NCBI RefSeq assembly: GCF_001742745.1
Contig: NZ_MJAK01000008.1
Location: 95,666-159,665 of the forward strand
Length of the DNA: 64,000 nucleotides
Direction of reading: 5' to 3'
Origin: Curtobacterium sp. ER1/6
GTDB taxonomy: Bacteria > Actinomycetota > Actinomycetes > Actinomycetales > Microbacteriaceae
The notes under the pieces are model-generated. The model did no database searches. It had not been told where the DNA came from and saw only the letters and a program-made list of their open reading frames with translations. The stretch's first letter is position 1, and each line of letters starts with the position of its first letter. The translations under genes were made by a program, and so were the position numbers. Positions 25,240-34,111 of the stretch are shown piece after piece.

Positions 25240-25983
25240 GTGAGCACCGTCGAGCCCTCCCCCACGTTCGCCCCCGAGCCCGCCTCCTGGCACGCCTGGC
25301 GCGAGGCCCGTCGGCAGCGCGTCACCGGACCGCAGGGCGACCTGGCCCTGGTGCAGACCACGTGGCTGCCGGACGGCGCCGAGCCGGACCTCGAGCAGGC
25401 CCTCGTCGGCCAGCCGGCCTCGGTGACCGCCACGGCCGTGCACCGGAAGGACATCGACACGGGCGCACCCGAGCACGGGTACCGCCTGTGGGACGCCGAG
25501 TCGCCCGCGAACCGCTCCTACGACGGCACCCCGGTCTTCCCCTACGACCCCGCGTGGCGCATCGAGGCCCGCTTCACCCCGGCCGAGCCCGGTCGCACGA
25601 TCCCCTACGAGCACCTCCGCGACGCCGCCGGCAGCACGCGCGACCTCGTCGTCCCGGGTGACATCACCGCGACGATCGACGGCCGCGAGTACCGCCTCAG
25701 CGCGTTCGACGACGACGGCACGCTGCTGCTCGTGTTCGGCGACCCGACCAACCGCAGCACCGACGAGGCCGAGCGCACCTACGGCACCGGACGCTTCCTG
25801 TTCGTCGAGCGGCCCGAGGGGTCGTCGACCGGCGAGGAGTCCGCGGTCGTCCTCGACTTCAACCACGCCTTCGTCCCGCCGTGCGGCTTCAGCGACCAGT
25901 ACAACTGCCCGCTCCCGCCCGCGCAGAACCGACTGCACGTGCCCGTGCACGCCGGCGAGCGGTACGTCGCACACCGCGGCTGA
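25240..25983 (+). CDS. DUF1684-family protein
   Basis: 247 aa from GTG at 25240. The conserved blocks of DUF1684 are present: WHAWREARRQRV near the start, then RTYGTGRFLFVE, VLDFNHAFVPPCGF and QYNCPLPPAQNRLHVPVHAGER at the end. The C-terminal motif with two Cys, His and Asn is well conserved in the family. Function is unknown; the domain is beta-rich and cytoplasmic, with no signal peptide. It precedes the substrate-binding-protein gene of a peptide importer by 46 bases and may share its transcript. Confidence 0.82.
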   Translation: MSTVEPSPTFAPEPASWHAWREARRQRVTGPQGDLALVQTTWLPDGAEPDLEQALVGQPASVTATAVHRKDIDTGAPEHGYRLWDAESPANRSYDGTPVFPYDPAWRIEARFTPAEPGRTIPYEHLRDAAGSTRDLVVPGDITATIDGREYRLSAFDDDGTLLLVFGDPTNRSTDEAERTYGTGRFLFVERPEGSSTGEESAVVLDFNHAFVPPCGFSDQYNCPLPPAQNRLHVPVHAGERYVAHRG

Positions 25984-26029
25984 GCCCGTCCCACCCTCCC
26001 CGACCCCCCGCTTCCCCACCAGGAGTCCC

Positions 26030-27529
26030 GTGAAGTCCCGCACCCTCCCCATCGTCGCCACCGGCGTCGCCCTCGCCCTCGCCCTCGCGGGCTGCTCGTC
26101 CGCGAACGGCGGGTCGTCGTCGGGCGCCGACGCGACCGTCGTCGTGGGCTCGCTCTACGAGCCGACGAACCTGTCGAACGTCGACGGCGGCGGCCAGGGC
26201 GTCAACGAGGCCTTCCAGGACAACGTGTACGAGGGGCTGTTCCGCCTCGGCGACGACGGCGACGTCACGCCGCTGCTCGCCTCGTCGTACGACACCTCCG
26301 AGGACGGACTGACCTACACCTTCACGCTCCGCAAGGGCGTCCGCTACCACGGCGGCGGCACCATGACGAGCGCCGACGTCAAGAGCAGCATCGAGCGCGT
26401 CACCGCCGAGGACTCGCAGTCCTCGCGCAAGTCGAGCCTCGCCGTCATCAAGGCGATCGACACCCCGGACGACGACACCGTCGTGGTGCACCTGTCGCAG
26501 CGGTCGATCTCGTTCGTCTACAACCTGTCGTACGTGTGGATCGTCCCCTCGGCCGAGAAGTCGCTCAAGACCGAGGAGGACGGCACCGGCCCGTACGAGC
26601 TCGCCGACCGGAAGCGCGGGTCCTCCCTGACCCTCGACCCGTTCTCCGGCTACTGGGGCGCGAAGCCGAAGAACGGCGGCGTCGAGTTCCAGTACTTCAC
26701 GAGCGCCTCGACCCTGTCGAACGCCCTGGCCAGCGGCAGCGTCGACGTCGTCACGAGCATCCAGTCGCCGGACGCCCTGTCCCGCTTCACCGCGGACACG
26801 AGCAAGTACACCGTCAGCGAGGGGAAGTCCACGACCAAGGAGCTCCTCGCCTTCAACGACGCCGAGGGCCCCTTCACCGACGTGAAGCTCCGCCAGGCGA
26901 TCTCGGCCGCCGTCGACCGCAAGGCCCTGCTCAAGGCGATCTGGGGCGACTACGGCACGGTCAACGGCTCGATGGTCCCGCCGACCGACCCCTGGTACGA
27001 GGACCTGACGAGCGTCAACGCGTACGACCCGGCGAAGGCGAAGGAGCTCCTCGCCGAGGCCGGCAAGGCGGACGGCTTCACCTTCACGCTCGACACCCCG
27101 ACGTACGACCCGCACCCCGCCGTCGCGCAGTACCTGCAGAGCGCGCTGCGGAAGGTCGGTGTCACCGTCAAGGTCAACTCGATCAGCGCCGACGAGTGGT
27201 ACACGAAGGTGTACCAGCAGCACGACTTCGAGGCGACGCTGCAGGAGCACGTCAACGACCGTGACGTCGTGTTCTACGGCAACCCGGACTTCTACTTCGG
27301 GTACGACAACGCCGACGTGCAGAAGGACATCAGCGACGCCGAGCAGGCGTCCTCGGAGGACCAGCAGACGGCGCTCCTGAAGCAGGCGAACGAGCAGATC
27401 GTGCGGGACGCGGCCAGCGACTGGCTGTACCTCTACCCGCAGATCGTCGTGTCCGACAAGGACGTCACGGGATACTGGAAGAACGGGCTGAACTCGCAGT
27501 TCCCCGTCTCCGGCATCACCGTCGGGTAG
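26030..27529 (+). CDS. Peptide/nickel-type ABC importer, substrate-binding lipoprotein (SBP_bac_5)
   Basis: 499 aa from GTG at 26030, preceded by AGGAG. The N-terminus is a lipoprotein signal with lipobox LALAGC (Cys at about 22). The body is the type-5 solute-binding fold: NVYEGLFRLGDDGDVTPLLA, YTFTLRKGVRYHGG, SADVKSSIERV, and FNDAEGPFTDVKLRQAISAAVDR. Such proteins bind peptides, nickel chelates or related ligands outside the membrane. Two permeases and two ATPases follow in order. The specific ligand cannot be assigned. Confidence 0.9.
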   Translation: MKSRTLPIVATGVALALALAGCSSANGGSSSGADATVVVGSLYEPTNLSNVDGGGQGVNEAFQDNVYEGLFRLGDDGDVTPLLASSYDTSEDGLTYTFTLRKGVRYHGGGTMTSADVKSSIERVTAEDSQSSRKSSLAVIKAIDTPDDDTVVVHLSQRSISFVYNLSYVWIVPSAEKSLKTEEDGTGPYELADRKRGSSLTLDPFSGYWGAKPKNGGVEFQYFTSASTLSNALASGSVDVVTSIQSPDALSRFTADTSKYTVSEGKSTTKELLAFNDAEGPFTDVKLRQAISAAVDRKALLKAIWGDYGTVNGSMVPPTDPWYEDLTSVNAYDPAKAKELLAEAGKADGFTFTLDTPTYDPHPAVAQYLQSALRKVGVTVKVNSISADEWYTKVYQQHDFEATLQEHVNDRDVVFYGNPDFYFGYDNADVQKDISDAEQASSEDQQTALLKQANEQIVRDAASDWLYLYPQIVVSDKDVTGYWKNGLNSQFPVSGITVG

Positions 27530-27590
27530 TCCCCGCCCACCCGAACAGAACCGACAGCACCGCCAGCCCGACAGGATCCCGCTCCCCCGC

Positions 27591-28553
27591 ATGACCCGCT
27601 ACGTCCTCCGCCGCCTCGGCATCCTCGTGGTGTCCCTGCTCGTGGCACTCGTGGTGGTGTTCGCGCTCCTCCGGATCCTGCCGGGCGACCCGGCGAACGC
27701 GCTGCTCGCCGCCAACGCGACCCCGGACCAGGTCGAGGCGGCCCGGCGGGCGGTCGGCTCCGACCTCCCGCTGGCGCAGCAGTTCGCCACGTGGTTCGGG
27801 CAGATGCTGCGGTTCGACCTCGGCACTTCGTTCACGAGCGGCCTGCCGGTGCTGCCGGACCTGGCGCAGCGGCTCGTCGTCACCGTGCCGCTGACACTCA
27901 TCGCGTTCGTCGTCGCGGTCGTGCTGGCGAGCGTGGTCGGGTTCGTCGCCGCGGCGCGGGCGGATCGCTGGTACGGCGTGCTGCTGTCCGGCATCACGCA
28001 GCTCGGCGTCGCCGTCCCGGTGTTCTGGATCGGCATCCTGCTCGTGCAGGTCGTGTCGCTGCAGTGGGGACTCCTGCCGTCGAGCGGGTTCCCCCGCGAC
28101 GACTGGGCGTACCCGGGTGACGCACTCGAGTCCCTCGCCCTGCCGATCATCACCGTCGCGGTCGTCATGACCGCGTCCATCGCCCGCTACGTCCGGAGCG
28201 CCGTGCTCGACGTCCTCGGCGCCGACCACATCCGCACGGCCCGGGCCCTCGGGGCGTCGACCGCGTCGGCGTTCCTCCGGCACGGCGTCCGGTCCGCGGT
28301 CGTCCCCGTGATCGCCGTGCTCGGCATCGAGCTCGCGTCGACCTTCCTCGGCGCCGTCGTCGTCGAGAGCGTGTTCGCGCTGCCCGGCCTCGGCAGCATG
28401 CTCATCACCGGCATCGAGCAGCACGACTACCCGAGCATCCAGGGCGTGCTCCTCGTCTCCACCGTCGCGGTGCTCGTCATCGGCTTCGCCGCCGACGTCG
28501 TGCAGCGGATCGTCGATCCGCGCCTGCGCGCGACCGTCTCGGGGAACCGATGA
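27591..28553 (+). CDS. ABC importer permease (DppB-like)
   Basis: 320 aa. It starts MTRYVLRRLGILVVSLLVAL, the hallmark of DppB-type permeases, then FALLRILPGDPA and the LAQQF extracytoplasmic loop. Six hydrophobic segments follow, with the EAA-type coupling loop around ARALGASTASAFLRHGVRSA. The next gene overlaps by four bases (ATGA at 28550-28553). It pairs with the DppC-like protein. Confidence 0.92.
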   Translation: MTRYVLRRLGILVVSLLVALVVVFALLRILPGDPANALLAANATPDQVEAARRAVGSDLPLAQQFATWFGQMLRFDLGTSFTSGLPVLPDLAQRLVVTVPLTLIAFVVAVVLASVVGFVAAARADRWYGVLLSGITQLGVAVPVFWIGILLVQVVSLQWGLLPSSGFPRDDWAYPGDALESLALPIITVAVVMTASIARYVRSAVLDVLGADHIRTARALGASTASAFLRHGVRSAVVPVIAVLGIELASTFLGAVVVESVFALPGLGSMLITGIEQHDYPSIQGVLLVSTVAVLVIGFAADVVQRIVDPRLRATVSGNR

Positions 28554-29473
28554 GCGCCCGCCCCGCCGCCCGGCCCGCCCGCCGCTCCGTGTCGCTCGTC
28601 GTCGGCGCCGTCTTCGTCGGCATCGTCCTCGTCACCGCCGTGGTGTCCCTGTTCTGGCTGCCGTACTCGCTGTACGACACGACCGGCGGTCGACTGACCC
28701 CACCGGGCGCAGCGCACTGGCTCGGCACGGACACCCTCGGCCGCGACCTCGCGTCACAGCTCCTGGTGGGCGCGCGGATCGCCCTCGCGACCGGCCTCGG
28801 CGCGGTCCTGCTCGGCGGGCTGCTCGGCACGGCGATCGGCCTGGTCGCCGCCTTCGCCCGCCCGTGGCTCGACGACACCCTGTCCGCCGTGCTCGACATC
28901 GTCATCGCGTTCCCGACGCTGCTCGTCGCGATGCTGCTCGTGGCCGCCCGGGGCGCATCGCTCGGCACCGCGATCGTCGCGATCGGACTCGTGATGTCCG
29001 CCGTCGTCGCGCGCATCGTCCGCATCCTCGCCCGTCGCGTGCTGCGGCAGGACTACGTCACCGCGGCCCGTACCTCCGGCACGTCGTGGGCCGGCATCGT
29101 CGTGCAGCACGTGCTGCCGAACGCCTGGCCGACCCTCGCCGTGAACCTCGCGCTGCAGTTCGGGCTCGCCGTCCTCGCCGAGGCGAGCCTGTCGTACCTC
29201 GGCCTCGGTGCCCCGCCGCCGAACGCCTCCTGGGGACGCATGCTGCAGGACGCGCAGCAGACCGCGTTCGAGGCCCCCGCTGGCGTCCTCGCCCCCGGCA
29301 TCGCCCTGGTGGTGCTCGTGATCGGCGCGAACCTGCTGGCGGACGGGCTGCGCGACGTCGCCGACCCGACCCGTCGCGGACGCGGCGCGACCCGGGGACG
29401 CGGGTCGCGCCTCCAGGCCGGACCGGTGGCCGCGGCCACCGAGACCGGAGCGACGGACGGGAGGCCCGCATGA
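28550..29473 (+). CDS. ABC importer permease (DppC-like)
   Basis: 307 aa. The N-terminal helix (about 20-42) is followed by the DppC-typical HWLGTDTLGRDLASQLLVGAR, then five helices with the coupling loop TAARTSGTSWAGIVVQHVLPNA and SYLGLGAPPPNASWGRML. The C-terminal ~50 aa are Arg/Gly/Thr-rich and longer than usual; they include the bases ACGGGAGGC (29457-29465) seen in terminators of this genome. The stop overlaps the ATG of the ATPase gene by four bases. Confidence 0.92.
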   Translation: MSARPAARPARRSVSLVVGAVFVGIVLVTAVVSLFWLPYSLYDTTGGRLTPPGAAHWLGTDTLGRDLASQLLVGARIALATGLGAVLLGGLLGTAIGLVAAFARPWLDDTLSAVLDIVIAFPTLLVAMLLVAARGASLGTAIVAIGLVMSAVVARIVRILARRVLRQDYVTAARTSGTSWAGIVVQHVLPNAWPTLAVNLALQFGLAVLAEASLSYLGLGAPPPNASWGRMLQDAQQTAFEAPAGVLAPGIALVVLVIGANLLADGLRDVADPTRRGRGATRGRGSRLQAGPVAAATETGATDGRPA

Positions 29474-30276
29474 CCCCGGCAGTCCAGGTCACCGACCTGC
29501 GCATCACCACCGCCGACGGCGCGGTCCTCGTGGACGGCGTCACCTTCGCCGTCGGCGACGGCGAGCGCCTCGGCATCGTCGGCGAGTCCGGCAGCGGCAA
29601 ATCGCTGACCGCCCTGGCGGTGCAGGGCCTGCTCCCCGCCGGTCTCACCGCGACCGGGTCCGTCCGCGTCGGCGACGTCGAGGTGGTCGGCGCGTCCGAG
29701 CGCACGCTGCGCGGCGTGCGCGGCACGGCCGTCGCACCGGTCTTCCAGGAGCCGATGACCGCCCTCGACCCGCTCATGCGCGCCGGCGACCAGATCGCCG
29801 AACCGCTGCGTCGGCACCGGGGCCTCCGCGGCGCGGAGCTCCGCGCCGCCGTCCGGGCGGCCGTCACCGACGTCGCCCTGCCCGACCCGGACCGCGTGGT
29901 CCGGTCGTACCCGTGGGAGCTGTCCGGCGGGCAGCGGCAGCGGGTCGCGATCGCCATGGCGCTCGCCTGCCGGCCCCGCGTGCTCATCGCCGACGAGCCG
30001 ACCACCGCCCTCGACGTGACCGTGCAGGCGCAGGTGCTCGACCTGCTCGACCGTGCCGTCGCCGACCGTGGCATGGGACTGCTCTTCATCAGCCACGACC
30101 TGCCGGTCGTCGCGCGGACCGTCGACCGGGTCCTCGTGCTCGAGCACGGTCGGACCGTCGAGGAGGGCCCCGTGCAGGACGTCGTCCGGTCCCCCGCCCA
30201 GCCGTACACGCAGCGGCTCGTCGGGAGCGCCCGGGCACTGCAGGACGCGCTCGACGCCGGACGGAGGGGTGCCTGA
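29470..30276 (+). CDS. ABC importer ATPase (DppD-like)
   Basis: 268 aa. Walker A is GESGSGKSLT, the signature LSGGQRQRVAIA, Walker B VLIADEPTTALD, and the H-loop His is in FISHDLPV. It includes PVFQEPMTALDPL, characteristic of oligopeptide/dipeptide importers. The usual C-terminal iron-sulfur extension of DppD/OppD with its Cys motif is short or absent: the protein ends about 30 residues after HGRTVEEGPV. Start overlaps the DppC-like stop; its own stop TGA overlaps the next ATG (TGATG). Confidence 0.9.
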   Translation: MTPAVQVTDLRITTADGAVLVDGVTFAVGDGERLGIVGESGSGKSLTALAVQGLLPAGLTATGSVRVGDVEVVGASERTLRGVRGTAVAPVFQEPMTALDPLMRAGDQIAEPLRRHRGLRGAELRAAVRAAVTDVALPDPDRVVRSYPWELSGGQRQRVAIAMALACRPRVLIADEPTTALDVTVQAQVLDLLDRAVADRGMGLLFISHDLPVVARTVDRVLVLEHGRTVEEGPVQDVVRSPAQPYTQRLVGSARALQDALDAGRRGA

Positions 30277-31043
30277 TGGACCCGTTGCTCGCACTCGACG
30301 CGGTCTCGTACCGGTACCCGGGCAGGAACACCGGCCTCGCACTCGACGACGTGTCGTTCGCCGTGCAGCCCGGCGGCCACGTCGGTATCGTCGGTGAGTC
30401 CGGGGCGGGCAAGTCGACCGTCCTCCGGCTCCTGCTCGGACTGGACGCGCCGCACACCGGGACGGTGTCCTTCGACGGCGCACCGCTCGACCTGCGCGAC
30501 CGGGTCGGCATGCGTCGGTTCCGTGCGGCCGTGCAGCCCGTCTTCCAGGACCCGTACTCGTCGCTCGACCCCCGGCAGCGCGTGGACCGCATCGTCGGCG
30601 AGCCGCTCCGGTCGCTCGCCGTGGCGTCCGGTGCCGAGGCGTCCGACCGGATCGAGGCCGCGCTCCGCGACGTCGGGCTCGACGGGGACGCCGGACGGCG
30701 CTACCCGCACGAGTTCTCCGGCGGACAGCGGCAGCGCATCGCGATCGCCCGGGCCGTCGTGTCCGGGCCGCGGGTGCTCGTCGCCGACGAGCCGGTGAGC
30801 GCGCTCGACCTGACGACTCGGGTCGCGGTCCTCGAGCTGTTCGAGCGCCTCGCGGCGGAGCACGGGATGACGATCGTGCTCGTGTCGCACGACCTGGCGG
30901 TCGTGGCGCGGCTGTGCGCGAGCACGGTGGTGCTGCGCGGCGGCCGGGTCGTCGAGTCGGGAGCGACCGGGCGGGTGCTGGCGGAGCCGGAGTCGGCGTA
31001 CACGCGGGCACTGCTGGACGCGGTGCCGCGGTTGCCGGTCTGA
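30276..31043 (+). CDS. ABC importer ATPase (DppF-like)
   Basis: 255 aa. Walker A GESGAGKSTVLRL, Q-loop PVFQDPYSSLDPRQRV, signature FSGGQRQRIAIARA, Walker B VLVADEPVSALD, and H-loop LVSHDLAVV. These are the standard motifs of the second ATPase in oligopeptide importers. It is the last of the five importer genes (26030-31043), all in tight succession, so one operon is expected. Confidence 0.9.
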   Translation: MDPLLALDAVSYRYPGRNTGLALDDVSFAVQPGGHVGIVGESGAGKSTVLRLLLGLDAPHTGTVSFDGAPLDLRDRVGMRRFRAAVQPVFQDPYSSLDPRQRVDRIVGEPLRSLAVASGAEASDRIEAALRDVGLDGDAGRRYPHEFSGGQRQRIAIARAVVSGPRVLVADEPVSALDLTTRVAVLELFERLAAEHGMTIVLVSHDLAVVARLCASTVVLRGGRVVESGATGRVLAEPESAYTRALLDAVPRLPV

Positions 31044-31133
31044 CACCGGACCCGGCTCCGCGGGCTACGATCGCCGCGACCGCAGCCCGGGTGCAGCCCG
31101 GCGCTGACTCCGCACCAGGGACAGGAGCGCCCC

Positions 31134-32084
31134 GTGGTCCACTTCCACCCCGACCTGGCAGCCGGGCGGTTCATCCCGCCGATCCGGTTCGGCCCGGTGT
31201 CGACCGCGCTGCTCAACCGCGTCCGTCCCAGGGGCACCCGCGGTGCGGAGGACCTGGTCGTCGAGGACCGGACCATCCCCGGAGTCGACGGGCAGCCAGC
31301 GGTCCCCGTCCGGGTGTACCGCCCCCGATCGGCCGTCGGCCGGGTCCCCGCCCTGCTCTGGATCCACGGCGGCGGGATGGTGTCGGGCACGGCGCTCATC
31401 GACGAGCGCTCGAACATCGACTTCGCCCGGACCCTCGGCATCGTCGTCGTCAGCGTCGACTACCGCCTCGCACCGGCCGCGCACGCCCCCGCGCAGCTCG
31501 ACGACTGCTCAGCCGCGCTCCGGTGGCTCGTGGCCCAGGCGGACGCCCTGGGCGTCGACGTCGAGCGCATCGCCGTCGGTGGTGCCAGTGCCGGCGGCGG
31601 CCTCGCCGCGGGGCTCGTCCTGATGGAACACGACCGGGCCGAGGTCGCGGTGGCGTTCCAGCTGCTCGTCTACCCGATGATCGACGACCGCACCGTGGTG
31701 CGGACCGACCACACGCTCGAGGGCGTGCGGGTGTGGACCCGCGCGAGCAACCGCTACGGGTGGACGTCGTACCTCGGTCGCCCGCCCGGCGGTGCGGGCG
31801 TCTCGGAGTACGCGGCGCCGGCTCGCCGAATCGACCACACCGGGTTGCCGCCCGCGTGGATCGGGGTCGGGACGCTCGACCTGTTCCACGACGAGGACCT
31901 GCGCTACGCGGCTGCGCTGCGGGCCGCGGGGGTCCCCTGCGCGCTCGAGGTGGTCGAGGGGGCGTTCCACGGGTTCGACGCGATCATGCCGCGCAAGCCC
32001 GTATCACGAGCGTTCTGGCGCGCCCAGGCGGACGCGCTGCACGGCGCGTTCTTCCCGGACCGCCCACCGATCGACCGGAGCTGA
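31134..32084 (+). CDS. Alpha/beta-hydrolase of the hormone-sensitive-lipase (acetyl esterase) family
   Basis: 316 aa from GTG at 31134, preceded by AGGAG. The oxyanion motif HGGG lies at 78-81 (LLWIHGGGMVSG), VDYRLAP follows, the nucleophile Ser152 is in GGASAGGGLAAG, and DLFHDEDLRYA and GAFHGFD supply Asp and His. These enzymes cleave short-chain esters in the cytoplasm. It lies 90 bases behind the importer operon and could hydrolyse an imported compound, but this is only a positional hint. Confidence 0.88.
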   Translation: MVHFHPDLAAGRFIPPIRFGPVSTALLNRVRPRGTRGAEDLVVEDRTIPGVDGQPAVPVRVYRPRSAVGRVPALLWIHGGGMVSGTALIDERSNIDFARTLGIVVVSVDYRLAPAAHAPAQLDDCSAALRWLVAQADALGVDVERIAVGGASAGGGLAAGLVLMEHDRAEVAVAFQLLVYPMIDDRTVVRTDHTLEGVRVWTRASNRYGWTSYLGRPPGGAGVSEYAAPARRIDHTGLPPAWIGVGTLDLFHDEDLRYAAALRAAGVPCALEVVEGAFHGFDAIMPRKPVSRAFWRAQADALHGAFFPDRPPIDRS

Positions 32085-32097
32085 CTCCCGACGGCGG

Positions 32098-32697
32098 TCA
32101 GGCCGACGTGTCGAGACCCGTCGCACCGGCCTCGAGGAGCCGGAGCGCGCCGGGGAGGGCGTAGACGGCGCTCACCGTGCCGAGCCTGATGTCGAGGTCC
32201 GGTCGGACCGCCTGCTGCTCGAGCCCCCAGACCTTCGTCCCGTGTCGCCGGATCCAGCTCGTCGCCCGCCGGACCCACTGCTCGTAGGCCGGCGCAACGG
32301 CGTGCATCGCCCGCGCCTGGGAACCGATGCTGTGCGGCCGCAACGCCCGATCGTGCACCTGACCCGGTTGCCAGAGGAGCACCGGAGAGCGGTCGGGGTC
32401 CACGATCCCCAGGCCGGGCTCCGGGGCCAGTCGTTCGAAGGTGATCGCCGCCGGCACCGCCGTCAGCGACCCGTCCTGCACCGCAGGGTCGTCGCGGTGC
32501 AGGACGACCGACGGACCGAACGCTCCGGACAGCACCATGACGGCTCGCTCGGCACAGGCCTCCTCGCGCGTGAGGCTGACGGGGTCCGACTGCACGACGG
32601 GCCACGGCCAGATGGTGCTCGTCCGCCCTTCACCGACGTGGTCGAGGAAGGCGTCGACGTCGTCGTCCGAGGCGTAGAACTCGATCCCGGCGACCAC
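32098..32697 (-). CDS. Conserved-looking hypothetical protein
   Basis: 199 aa from GTG at 32697. TAGGAT (positions 32704-32709 on the complement) ends six bases before the start, so the mRNA is probably leaderless. The protein is soluble, with EFYASDDDVDAFLDHVGEG near the N-terminus and a long C-terminal helical part (YEQWVRRATSWIRRHGTKVWG). I recognise no family or catalytic motif. It is convergent with the esterase gene, 13 bases apart. Confidence 0.65.
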   Translation of the reverse strand: MVAGIEFYASDDDVDAFLDHVGEGRTSTIWPWPVVQSDPVSLTREEACAERAVMVLSGAFGPSVVLHRDDPAVQDGSLTAVPAAITFERLAPEPGLGIVDPDRSPVLLWQPGQVHDRALRPHSIGSQARAMHAVAPAYEQWVRRATSWIRRHGTKVWGLEQQAVRPDLDIRLGTVSAVYALPGALRLLEAGATGLDTSA

Positions 32698-32726
32698 CCG
32701 GCCATCCTAGGAGCAGCGCAGAGCGG

Positions 32727-32984
32727 TCACCGGGCGCGGTCACGCAGGAGCCGCTCACTGAGGTCCCAGAGCCGGGCGGCGTCCTCCGGGTCGAGCATCG
32801 CCGAGTTCGCGTCGGCGGGGATGCTGTCGGCGGTCATCGGTCGGACGGCGTCGTCGATCGGCGCGACGTCGTTGTCCTTGAGGTAGACGCCACCCACACC
32901 GTCGAGCAGCGGGCTCGACGCGGTGAAGACGATGGTCGCGGCGCCCTGCTCGACGGTCTTCTTGCCCACCTCCGGGTCGATCAC
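32727..32984 (-). pseudogene. C-terminal fragment of a short-chain dehydrogenase
   Basis: Only 85 codons remain, from KKTVEQGAATIVFTASSPLL through LKDNDVAP to ARLWDLSERLL, which match the last quarter of large short-chain dehydrogenases of the retinol/protochlorophyllide-reductase type (about 300 aa). The Rossmann and YxxxK parts are missing. The frame remains open to about 32998 and then runs into DNA that encodes an AraC regulator on the other strand, so the 5' part has been deleted rather than frameshifted. Confidence 0.75.
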
Positions 32985-33001
32985 GGTCGCCCCGTCGTCG
33001 C

Positions 33002-33640
33002 GGCGGCTGGATCCAGGTCAGCCCGACGGGGCAGGAGCTCTTCCGCACGGCCCTGCCCGGGCTGGTCCACGTCCGCGCGCAGACCGCGACGGCCTCCCGC
33101 CTGGCCGCACTCGTCGCGCAGCTGTTCCGTGAGGCGTCCAGCGGCCGCCTCGGCTCCGCCTTCGCGATCCGGCAGAACGCGCAACTGATGCTCCTGGAGC
33201 TGCTGCGTGGGTACCTCGACCAGGACGACCCACCCGTCGGTTGGCTGCGCCTCCTCGCCGACGAGACGCTCGCTCCCGCGCTGCGGGTGATGCACGACCG
33301 GCCCGGTGAGCAGTGGGCGCTGTCGGACCTCGCGCGCATCGCCGGCATGTCCCGCACCGGCTTCGCAGAACGCTTCCGCAACGTGTCCGGGAGTCCGCCC
33401 CTGACCTACTTGGCTCGCTGGCGGATGGTCCTGGCCCAGCGCGCGCTCCGCGACCCCGAGGTCCGGGTGAAGGCGTTGGCTGCCGAGCTCGGCTACGGCT
33501 CGGAGAGCGCGTTCAGCAACGCGTTCAAGCGCGAGGTCGGACAGTCGCCGCTCCACTACCGCCGTCGGACGACGGCGGAGGGCGGCCGGACAGCCGGAGG
33601 ATCCCCACGGGCGACTCCGGTGGCGGTGGGTCCGTCCTGA
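33002..33640 (+). pseudogene. AraC-family regulator lacking its N-terminal part
   Basis: The frame is open from about 32981 and clearly AraC-like from GGWIQVSPTGQELF (33002) to the stop at 33640. It carries half of the cupin-type ligand domain, the linker (LLADETLAPALRVMHDRPGEQ) and both helix-turn-helices (SDLARIAGMSRTGFAERFRN and VKALAAELGYGSESAFSNAF). About 100 N-terminal residues and the start are missing. An ATG at 33188 could still express a 150 aa DNA-binding part. It abuts the truncated dehydrogenase, with which it was probably a divergent pair. Confidence 0.78.
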
Positions 33641-33671
33641 CCGGACCGTCCCGACCGGACCGTCCGGGCAC

Positions 33672-33717
33672 GACGAAGCGAGGCCCGCAACCGTCCGGTT
33701 GCGGGCCTCGCTTCGTC
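33672..33717. terminator. Perfect 22-bp stem bidirectional terminator
   Basis: Bases 33672-33693 are the exact complement of 33696-33717, with only TC between the arms (CGAAGCGAGGCCCGCAACCG is the inner left arm). It separates the AraC remnant from the first gene of the island, and marks the last unit of ordinary chromosome on this side. Confidence 0.85.
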
Positions 33718-34111
33718 ACGGGGTGCTCGAGCACCCGCTTCGGTGGGCTGTCTTAAGAACTCGCCAAAGCCTGAGCCCGCGCACCCACGTGAGCATCTGC
33801 GGCAGGAGCATCGCGGCGGCGAGGAGCAAAGCGTCCGTGAGCGGGCCCCGGAAGGTCAGCTCGGCGGCCTCGACGTCGATGGCGGCAGCGACAGCGCCGG
33901 CGGACCACCATCCGTGGGCGGGGGTGACCGTGAGGAGCATCGCGGCCGCCCACGCGGGTGTGCCGATGAGGAGACGGCGGAGACGCTGTAGACGGCGGGT
34001 CCTGGCCGCTGCGAGCTGCTGCCGGGCGTCTGCCTCGGCGGCGTGCTCGTCGGCGCTCTGAGGGCATCGGCTATCGAGACCCCGTCTGATTCGTGCAATG
34101 ATCTCAGACAT
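33716..34111 (-). CDS. Small membrane protein at the island edge
   Basis: 131 aa with a basic helical N-terminus (1-48) and two or three hydrophobic segments (about 49-63, 68-80, 92-106). No family recognised. Its 5' part contains the first copy of the dispersed repeat (34065-34080) and its last ~16 codons contain the inverted CTTAAG motif (33748-33762), so the present C-terminus may come from flanking DNA. The ATG at 34111 shares its CATG with the ATG of the divergent gene at 34110; one of the two starts may be elsewhere. Confidence 0.5.
   Translation of the reverse strand: MSEIIARIRRGLDSRCPQSADEHAAEADARQQLAAARTRRLQRLRRLLIGTPAWAAAMLLTVTPAHGWWSAGAVAAAIDVEAAELTFRGPLTDALLLAAAMLLPQMLTWVRGLRLWRVLKTAHRSGCSSTP
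33748..33762. repeat. Left-end motif CTGTCTTAAGAACTC (inverted copy of right end)
   Basis: This 15-mer is the exact reverse complement of 49578-49592 next to tRNA-Pro. It is the only such motif I see outside the right end. Read on the other strand (GAGTTCTTAAGACAG) it aligns with the 3' half of the dispersed repeat, e.g. GGTTATTAAGAC at 42651-42662. Confidence 0.7.
34065..34080 (+). repeat. Dispersed island repeat, copy 1
   Basis: CATCGGCTATCGAGAC. First copy, inside the 5' part of the membrane-protein gene on the complement. Same polarity as the other twelve copies. Confidence 0.7.

Noticed and set aside
33721..33736. GGGTGCTCGAGCACCC palindrome as an operator
   Set aside because: Lies inside the end of an open frame next to a stronger terminator; no gene start nearby to control.
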